In this document: positions 36,377-41,550 of the stretch, one piece after another
Position numbering within the stretch: the first letter of the stretch is position 1
How the letters are laid out: every line of letters starts with the position of its first letter
Origin: JBCBST01 sp039819115
GTDB lineage: Bacteria; Bacteroidota; Rhodothermia; Balneolales; Balneolaceae
Assembly (NCBI GenBank): GCA_039819115.1
Contig: JBCBST010000014.1
Coordinates: forward strand, 1 to 41,550
Direction: 5' to 3'
DNA: 41,550 nucleotides
The notes under the pieces: model-generated
Told to the model about the DNA's origin: nothing
Database searches by the model: none
The model's input: the letters and a program-made list of their open reading frames with translations, nothing else
Translations under genes and position numbers: made by a program

Positions 36377-36384
36377 TATCTTTG
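36377..36384 (+). promoter_or_regulatory. -7 promoter box of the flavodoxin gene
   Basis: TATCTTTG, a perfect TAnnTTTG box, lies 22 bp before the flavodoxin start codon. A clear -33 TTG is missing; that region is occupied by the double palindrome and a T-run, so activity may depend on a regulator. Confidence 0.55.
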
Positions 36385-36406
36385 CACCTCAAAAACACAA
36401 GAAAGC

Positions 36407-36934
36407 ATGTCAAAAACTATTGGATTATTCTTTGGGACGGATACTGGTTTTACAGAGGTGGCATCCGAAAAAATCATCGAGCTTATGGGCGAGGATGTAA
36501 TCGATAAACACGATGTATACGATGCGTCTCCAAGTGATTTTATTCCTTACGACTATCTTATTTTAGGGCTTTCTACCTGGTATGATGGCGAATTGCAAAG
36601 CGATTGGGAAAGCTTTTTTGATGAGTTTAAAACGATTGATTTTAAGGGGAAGCACGTAGCCATATTTGGTCTTGGAGATCAATTCAGTTATGCGGATACG
36701 TTTATTGACGGGGTGGGAATAATTGGAAAAGTCGTGTTAGAGAATGGTGGGGTTTTATGGGGGAAATGGCCAACCGAAGGGTATGGGCATGATGCATCGG
36801 TTGCCGAACTGGAGGAAGGGGTGTTCTGCGGATTGGCCATCGACGAAGATAACGAAGCGCACTTATCCGATCAGCGTATTCAGCAATGGGTAAAACAGGT
36901 GATGAGTGAGTTTAAACTGCCTGTGCCTCAATGA
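36407..36934 (+). CDS. fldA: Long-chain flavodoxin
   Basis: A 175-residue flavodoxin. The FMN phosphate loop is FFGTDTGFT (about 8-16). The isoalloxazine-stacking loops are LGLSTWYDGELQSDW (about 57-71, with W and Y) and GLGDQFSYADTFIDGVG (about 92-108). The long-chain loop insertion (EGYGHDASVAELEEGVFCG) is present. It carries single electrons to partners such as pyruvate:ferredoxin oxidoreductase or ribonucleotide-reductase activators. I chose the Met at 36407 because the flavodoxin fold starts there and the promoter box lies 22 bp ahead. The frame is open far upstream into the neighbouring gene, which is not coding. It is likely iron-regulated through the palindrome. Confidence 0.95.
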   Translation: MSKTIGLFFGTDTGFTEVASEKIIELMGEDVIDKHDVYDASPSDFIPYDYLILGLSTWYDGELQSDWESFFDEFKTIDFKGKHVAIFGLGDQFSYADTFIDGVGIIGKVVLENGGVLWGKWPTEGYGHDASVAELEEGVFCGLAIDEDNEAHLSDQRIQQWVKQVMSEFKLPVPQ

Positions 36935-36958
36935 ACAACCCCTTAGTTTTAAAGCAGG

Positions 36959-37447
36959 TCATGTTAACTGCTCAATAATGAGTGTATGTTGAGGAAACAG
37001 AGCAAGTAATTCCGATCGGGGTGGCATCTCAAAATCGTCAAAATCAAATCCCGGCGCTACCACGCAGCTTACCAACGCGTAGCTGTTTTCTTCCGTAATC
37101 CGGGAACCGAAATAGGTGTTTTTACCAATAACAGCCTGCGGATTATCCGTGCTTAGCACGATTGAATGGTGGGTGCCATCTTCTGTTATCGCATGTACCT
37201 CAATGGGACTTCCGGAATGATGAAACCACAACTCATCCGATTTGAGGATATGCAGTTTGGAAACATCTCCACTTCTCAGCAAAAAATAGATGGAGGTTAC
37301 CACGGATCGATCGCCCGAATAGGAACCGGGTAAGGCATCAGAGTGGAGGGTATCTCCAGAACGGTATACTTCTGCATAAAACCCGCCCTCGGGGTGTGGC
37401 TTCAGGTTCAGTTTCTCGATCCAATAGGTAGCGTCGTGATTATTCAT
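36959..37447 (-). CDS. DUF985 cupin-family protein
   Basis: A 162-residue cupin of the DUF985 type: YWIEKLNLKPHPEGGFYAEV (about 7-26), SVVTSIYFLLRSGDVSKLHI, SDELWFHHSGSPIEVHAITE, and CVVAPGFDFDDFEMP. The start at 37447 overlaps the stop of the upstream dehydrogenase by eight bases, the reason for preferring it over a Met at 37510. DUF985 proteins are small single-domain cupins of uncertain activity, some linked to sugar epimerase-like folds. It is the last gene of the minus-strand run from 39974, possibly one operon. Confidence 0.88.
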   Translation of the reverse strand: MNNHDATYWIEKLNLKPHPEGGFYAEVYRSGDTLHSDALPGSYSGDRSVVTSIYFLLRSGDVSKLHILKSDELWFHHSGSPIEVHAITEDGTHHSIVLSTDNPQAVIGKNTYFGSRITEENSYALVSCVVAPGFDFDDFEMPPRSELLALFPQHTLIIEQLT

Positions 37448-38822
37448 GAGCAAATGGTCCGCAAACAATGGCTGGTTTAATACTATTCGGGATGTCCGAC
37501 ACACCGTCAATCAGTCGGTCTTCACCGAGAAGAATATCCGCGATTTGGCCGCTGTATTTGATGGCCGTTTCCCGCATAAAACCCATCATAGGCCAACCCC
37601 AAAGAGCAGAAAAGAAGATGCCGTCTTGTTCAAAGTACGGGTCCGTGAGATACGTGCATTCGATCACAGGTTCTACCGCGCTTCGGTTCGTGGCACTGCC
37701 TCCAACGAGGTCAATAACCACGGCTCCCTTTTTTAATACCTGCCGGGTATGGTCGGCGGTTACCAGGAAATTCTTACCCCTGAGATGTACCGGCTGTTCG
37801 GCACCATTTATCACCAGATCGGCCTGTTCCAGGTAAGGAAGAATAGCTTCCGGCCCGGTATGTGCTTTTCCCAGTATATGGATGCGGCGTACACCTTGTA
37901 ATGTACACTCATGGATCGCTCCCATCCCAACATTCCCATATCCAAGTACAACAACCGTTTGTTCTTCCGGCTTTTTCTGGAGCGGACTGGTTTCCTGAAG
38001 TAATTGTATCCCATATCGGGCACCAGCCTGGCCGGTTTCATGTAAACTTTCAATTTTTCGCTTTCCCAAAGGAAAGGGGGGATTAACCAATCGGTAGTAA
38101 TCGAGTGCCTGTGAACCATACCGGTTAGAGAACGATCTCACATCGGTCGAGTAGGTGCCATCGTTGTGCAGAGCTTCAGGTACTTCAAGTCCATCAAACG
38201 CCAGTAAAGAATGATGGTTTGCCGAGACCTGGTTTGGAGGAATGGAATTTGGATAGACGGTTAGCGATTGCGGTCTATGATCCATCACTCTCCGTATGAA
38301 TCCCGCTAATACATCAGAATACCCTTGTACATGAACGTTAAGTTGGTCGATACCACCTCTTCTTATCCAGGGTTCTGATGCGTAATCCGCTGCCATGAAA
38401 CCAAGCAACAAGTCATCATCCAATCTCTCCGGCGATTGCACGATGTTTTCCATAGCAATTACCGTAATCCGGTGTTTCTCCAATAACGCTGCACGTTTAG
38501 GAAAGGAGTGAAAATGAGCCATACAAAATAACGCTGTACCCGCATTCATCTCAGGAATTGAATCCATAGCCGGGCCTTTAAACTTGACGACCAGGTCTTT
38601 ATCCCTGTACAAGTCGCTGTGTGCCTGAAGAACAGCTCCGGCTTGCTCATAAGCTTCATTTGAAAACCCTACACCTTCACCAGCTCCATCTTCTACAAAA
38701 ACCTGGCAACCGGCATCCGTTAATCGTTGTACATCGGAAGGTATAAGGGCCACACGACGTTCTAACGAACCGGGATTTTCTGGTGATTCTACTTCTTTTG
38801 CCAGTCCAATACGCGTAAACAA
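37440..38822 (-). CDS. Alanine dehydrogenase / transhydrogenase (AlaDh/PNT)-family enzyme
   Basis: A 460-residue protein. The N-terminal AlaDh/PNT domain shows GLAKEVESPENPGSLERRVA (6-25), VFVEDGAGEGVGFSNEAYEQ (41-60) and LVVKFKGP. The NAD-binding domain has the Gly-rich loop VVVLGYGNVGMGAIHECTLQ, then HILGKAHTG and VIDLVGGSATNRS. It is about 90 residues longer than typical alanine dehydrogenases (about 370), with an extra C-terminal part around YFEQDGIFFSALWGWPMMGF. This size also fits lysine-forming saccharopine-dehydrogenase-like members. Reaction: NAD(P)-linked oxidation of an amino acid or imine is likely; the substrate is unclear. It starts 2 bp after the VOC gene and overlaps the cupin. 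Confidence 0.8.
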   Translation of the reverse strand: MFTRIGLAKEVESPENPGSLERRVALIPSDVQRLTDAGCQVFVEDGAGEGVGFSNEAYEQAGAVLQAHSDLYRDKDLVVKFKGPAMDSIPEMNAGTALFCMAHFHSFPKRAALLEKHRITVIAMENIVQSPERLDDDLLLGFMAADYASEPWIRRGGIDQLNVHVQGYSDVLAGFIRRVMDHRPQSLTVYPNSIPPNQVSANHHSLLAFDGLEVPEALHNDGTYSTDVRSFSNRYGSQALDYYRLVNPPFPLGKRKIESLHETGQAGARYGIQLLQETSPLQKKPEEQTVVVLGYGNVGMGAIHECTLQGVRRIHILGKAHTGPEAILPYLEQADLVINGAEQPVHLRGKNFLVTADHTRQVLKKGAVVIDLVGGSATNRSAVEPVIECTYLTDPYFEQDGIFFSALWGWPMMGFMRETAIKYSGQIADILLGEDRLIDGVSDIPNSIKPAIVCGPFAHE

Positions 38823-38824
38823 TG

Positions 38825-39184
38825 TTATCCCTCAGCTTTAAAATTAGGATTTTGGATGATGCCCAGCACATTTCCGAAGGGGTCGAGCAGGGTGGCCACG
38901 TACACCTCTCCTCCAACGTGCATAATTTCTTCATGAGGAGACGCTCCTTTCAGGATAAGGGAGTCCCATGCGGTATAAATGGAGTCTACGCCCCAATACA
39001 AAATACTGCCATCAGCACCTGGCGCGCGTTCCGGTTGCAATCCCAGTTCGTATCCTCCCACGTTAAACCCCACATAGTATTCCTCTTCAAAATAAGGTCC
39101 ATATCCGAGTAGATCTTGATACCAACCTTTTGCCTTTTGGAGATCAGGGGCCGGGTAAATAACGGTGCGGAGTCCTTTCAGCAT
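38825..39184 (-). CDS. VOC-family (glyoxalase-fold) protein
   Basis: A 119-residue protein of two beta-alpha-beta-beta-beta halves: LRTVIYPAPDLQKAKGWYQD at the start, GFNVGGYELGLQPERAP, and VATLLDPFGNVLGIIQNP at the end. The start at 39184 follows the upstream stop by one base; a longer frame open to 39265 lies inside that gene. The VOC family contains lyases, dioxygenases, resistance proteins and metal-free members. Of the usual metal ligands only the late acidic positions are partly evident, so catalysis is uncertain. It sits directly between the two-TM protein and the dehydrogenase gene. Confidence 0.82.
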   Translation of the reverse strand: MLKGLRTVIYPAPDLQKAKGWYQDLLGYGPYFEEEYYVGFNVGGYELGLQPERAPGADGSILYWGVDSIYTAWDSLILKGASPHEEIMHVGGEVYVATLLDPFGNVLGIIQNPNFKAEG

Positions 39185-39185
39185 A

Positions 39186-39974
39186 TCATATGCCGTTTTG
39201 AGGTGCTTTATGACGATCTCCCAGATCCTGTCCGGCGGTATCGGATCGTACGTCCCGATCTTCAATATGAATATTCGGGCTGCCAGAGGAGGTCAAATCC
39301 CCAACTTGTCGCTGGATTTTGGATGCCAGTTCATTCAACCTCCGGTTCTTTTTCTTACGCCAGGCAATGTCGAGCGTGTAAACCAGAATAGAACAGCACA
39401 CAAAAAGCATGGTAAAAAGCACAGATCCCTCGATGAAGGTAAAATCGGCTCCCAGCTCTGCTACAATGGATAGAACAAAGGCGAGTATGCCTCCATACAT
39501 CACTCCCTCGGTTAACGAACTGGCCAGCCCTACCCGTTGAGAAAGACGTAACTGGTACCCAGTAGGCCGTTTTTTTATTGTGGCAACCGTTTCCACTCCC
39601 GACATGCTGGTATGCATCCATTCATGGTTATGGTTTACGGTTCGTCCGAACGCGTCACTTCCAAAATGATGCCGAAGTTCGGCAACCATTTCATCCCACA
39701 CGGTTTCATGATCGGCCTGGGTGATGAGCTGTCGCTCTTCAAAGATATGTGTATCTGAAGGTTCAATCGTGATATCTGATCGGGAAGAAGATCCAATTTC
39801 CGATGCCGCAATTTCCAGTAAAGCCGGATCCAGTCCGGAAGTTTTACCGATTTCTTTCAGTTCTTCAAGGCTCAGATTACTGGTTGGAGCAACCTGTTCC
39901 GCTTGCTGTTTTTGAAGCTCGGCAGCACGTTTAATAATCGCTTGCACTTCCTGCTCAGAGAATGAAGATTTCAT
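39186..39974 (-). CDS. Two-helix membrane protein of unknown function
   Basis: A 262-residue protein with no domain I can name. Its first 60 residues (EQEVQAIIKRAAELQKQQAE, then LSLEELKEIGKTSGLDPALL) match the helical pattern often seen at the front of stress- or regulation-related membrane proteins in these phyla. A cytoplasmic domain of about 80 residues follows. Two transmembrane helices come next (about 159-175 and 182-205, ending in the basic WRKKKNRRLNE), then a polar tail. It heads the run of four minus-strand genes. The function is unknown. Confidence 0.6.
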   Translation of the reverse strand: MKSSFSEQEVQAIIKRAAELQKQQAEQVAPTSNLSLEELKEIGKTSGLDPALLEIAASEIGSSSRSDITIEPSDTHIFEERQLITQADHETVWDEMVAELRHHFGSDAFGRTVNHNHEWMHTSMSGVETVATIKKRPTGYQLRLSQRVGLASSLTEGVMYGGILAFVLSIVAELGADFTFIEGSVLFTMLFVCCSILVYTLDIAWRKKKNRRLNELASKIQRQVGDLTSSGSPNIHIEDRDVRSDTAGQDLGDRHKAPQNGI

Positions 39975-40372
39975 GCGTGATGGTTCTACAGTAGAAAATG
40001 AACATCCGGAATAAAAACCAGGATAGGGTTGGTGTATTCAACGTTCGAATATAGGTGTTCAGGTAAAGAAAAGAAGGGATGACGCATAATAAACCCCTTG
40101 ACTGGAGAGCACGACTACACGAATTCCTTTTTTAGGCAGGTACGTGTTGGGGAAAAGGGATTGATACCCTTCTGTTTTACCGGCATTCCAGCTAAATCCA
40201 TGCAGATGTGCCGCTCTTGTTTCAATGTATTACCACAGATTTGACGTTCAGTCTGGTAAATACTACAGGGAAGAGTTACATGCCTTAAATTAGAAGTGAA
40301 GATCTTGAGGATTATTGTTTGCGTTTTTCAAAGAAAATGCTTTTTTACAGGTTGAAACAAGTTCTTTCCATT
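39975..40372. other. Spacer without a recognisable gene
   Basis: Almost 400 bp between divergent genes. I see no ORF worth calling, no clear promoter box and no copy of the dispersed palindromes. TTCAACGTTCGAA near 40038 is a short symmetric stretch of unknown meaning. Promoters of both the minus-strand run and the plug-lipoprotein pair must lie here. Confidence 0.5.
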
Positions 40373-40798
40373 ATGAGATTATTGCTACTCTTTGCTCTAC
40401 TATTGTTTACATCATCCTGCTCAAACGTTAAAAATGGTGCCAGGTCTGAGAAAAAGCCGGCTGTTTCAGCAACGGCGGGGTCATCGTTCGCAGAACTATC
40501 GAATCTGGATTATACCATGGATTTAACCACTCATCTGGTTAAAATTCCTGGTGTTCGGGTTGCCGGATTTGGTGCAACAGCTCGAATCAGAATCAGAGGT
40601 AGTGAAGGAAATTCATTTTTAGCCGGAGAAGGTGAGCCATTATTTGTCATCAACGAATTACCCGTAAGAAGCTATTTCGAAGCATATAATATGCTGACGC
40701 TTGATGATGTTGGAAGAATCAAAGTGCTAAAAGGTAGCGATGCATCTATATATGGAACCCGAGGAGTAAATGGAGTGGTATTGATCAGTTCGAGATAA
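40373..40798 (+). CDS. Lipoprotein consisting of a SusC/TonB-receptor plug domain, copy 1
   Basis: A 141-residue protein with a lipoprotein signal (MRLLLLFALLLFTSSC). I start at 40373; an upstream TTG frame adds 18 unconvincing residues. After a short linker the rest is one TonB-receptor plug: LTTHLVKIPGVRVAGFGATA, RIRIRGSEG, GEPLFVINELPVRSYFEAYN, LDDVGRIKVLKGSDASIYGT, RGVNGVVLISSR. These are the exact signatures of a SusC-type plug, but the protein ends where the barrel should begin. It is followed 16 bp later by a related gene. How a lipid-anchored plug works is unknown; it might cap a barrel or bind TonB or ligand. Confidence 0.86.
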   Translation: MRLLLLFALLLFTSSCSNVKNGARSEKKPAVSATAGSSFAELSNLDYTMDLTTHLVKIPGVRVAGFGATARIRIRGSEGNSFLAGEGEPLFVINELPVRSYFEAYNMLTLDDVGRIKVLKGSDASIYGTRGVNGVVLISSR

Positions 40799-40814
40799 CC
40801 TTAATCCCTATGTC

Positions 40815-41303
40815 ATGAAACCTGAGAAGTTATTCGTCTGCGTGTTTTGTGTGATATTGGTAGCGTCATGTTCCAATAATAAACAAGTAGTATCTGATCA
40901 GGGTGCTGAAAAACCGGATGTTCATACCGGCTCTGATTACCAAGCGGGAGAACTGACCAATCTTGACTATGCTGTTGATTTGACGGCCCATCTGATGCGA
41001 ATTGGAGGAATTAGTGTGAGAGGAAGCGGTGCAAGTGCTTATATCACCATCCGGGGTGCTGAGTCAAATTCGTTTAACGCAACGAGTGTAAGGATTGGAG
41101 GAGAAGACGCAACAACGGTTTACCGTGATGGAGGGGGGGAGCCCATGTTTATATTCAACGACATTCAGGTAGCCAGCTATTCGGATTTGTACAACATGAT
41201 TACTCCAGACGATATAAAAAGCATAAAAGTACTAAAAGGCCCGGACGCGTATATTTACGGAACCAGAGCGTTTAACGGCGTGATTATTATCAAGTCTAAA
41301 TAG
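40815..41303 (+). CDS. Lipoprotein consisting of a SusC/TonB-receptor plug domain, copy 2
   Basis: A 162-residue paralogue of the previous gene. Lipobox VASC follows a short hydrophobic helix (FVCVFCVILVASC). The plug core is LTAHLMRIGGISVRGSGASA, YITIRGAESNSF, an insert of about 20 residues (ATSVRIGGEDATTVYRDGGG), GEPMFIFNDIQVASYSDLYN, and IKSIKVLKGPDAYIYGTRAF. The insert is absent from copy 1 and falls before the GEPLF strand, where ligand-facing loops of plugs lie. The tandem arrangement with a 16-bp gap suggests a duplication followed by divergence and joint expression. The barrel is again missing; the following 247 bp contain no continuation. Confidence 0.86.
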   Translation: MKPEKLFVCVFCVILVASCSNNKQVVSDQGAEKPDVHTGSDYQAGELTNLDYAVDLTAHLMRIGGISVRGSGASAYITIRGAESNSFNATSVRIGGEDATTVYRDGGGEPMFIFNDIQVASYSDLYNMITPDDIKSIKVLKGPDAYIYGTRAFNGVIIIKSK

Positions 41304-41550
41304 GTTTCCTTGACAGAGAAGCCTTTCCGTATCTGATAGACGCTTCAAAACTATATGAAGCAAGGTTTGCGCCGTATATGAATACCATGATTTAATGTCC
41401 TGATCGGAATCTTGAGAGAAGGTTCATTGAAGGTAATGCGTTCTCAGCGGGTAAAGGAGCCCATTAGTCACGATAAAAAGAGCGATACATAAGAAGTTAT
41501 TTACATGATTATCATATTCCCGCACTTGATCCTGTTGGAAAAATTGAAGT
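41304..41550. other. Window end without a recognisable gene
   Basis: I see no gene, no repeat from the families above and no convincing terminator hairpin in these 247 bases. A gene may begin just beyond the edge. Confidence 0.4.

Noticed and set aside
40319..40372. Longer start (TTG) for the first plug lipoprotein
   Set aside because: The extra 18 residues precede and spoil a clean lipoprotein signal that begins at 40373.

Overview
The window looks like a chromosomal piece from a Gram-negative, didermic member of the Bacteroidota/Balneolota/Rhodothermota assemblage, most likely a Balneolaceae-type bacterium. This is inferred from gene style, not from a search. The pointers are a BspA-type surface protein ending in a PNPFNP sorting domain (type IX secretion style), promoter-like TAnnTTTG boxes, absence of clear Shine-Dalgarno sites, an RND pump fused to its outer-membrane factor, SPOR/HU fusion architecture and SusC-like plug domains.

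Layout. Bases 1-730 hold a VapBC toxin-antitoxin pair. Bases 742-12861 are one tightly packed minus-strand block of twelve genes with overlaps or gaps of a few bases. In transcription order these are a cupin, gcvT, comB, ftsK, lolA, a flippase-like membrane protein, a beta-barrel outer-membrane protein, a 66-residue HU-like protein, an HU-TM-SPOR protein, exbB, exbD and tonB. The only sizeable gap inside it (75 bp) lies before the barrel gene. The last six genes look like a self-contained energised envelope module and are the best candidate for an undescribed system. Bases 12965-16025 hold DUF1643, a methyltransferase, and a sodium/solute symporter with its small DUF3311-like partner.

Bases 16100-31600 are accessory in character. 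They contain an orphan lipoprotein, two ParE/RelE-type toxin-antitoxin pairs, a SnoaL-like protein, a CusA-type metal-efflux operon (RND-OMF fusion plus adaptor) and a 1703-residue modular BspA-like surface protein. The spacers between these genes are filled with families of dispersed palindromic repeats that I did not see in the 742-16025 block. A tRNA-Leu(GAG) with its own terminator closes this part.

Bases 32047-41303 contain a Rieske-thiamine diphosphate fusion enzyme, a beta-propeller lipoprotein, DUF2461, a flavodoxin under a conspicuous double palindrome, a minus-strand run (two-TM protein, VOC protein, alanine dehydrogenase/PNT-like enzyme, DUF985 cupin), and a tandem pair of lipoproteins that are just a TonB-receptor plug domain without a barrel. 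No CRISPR array, insertion sequence, prophage or rRNA gene was seen.
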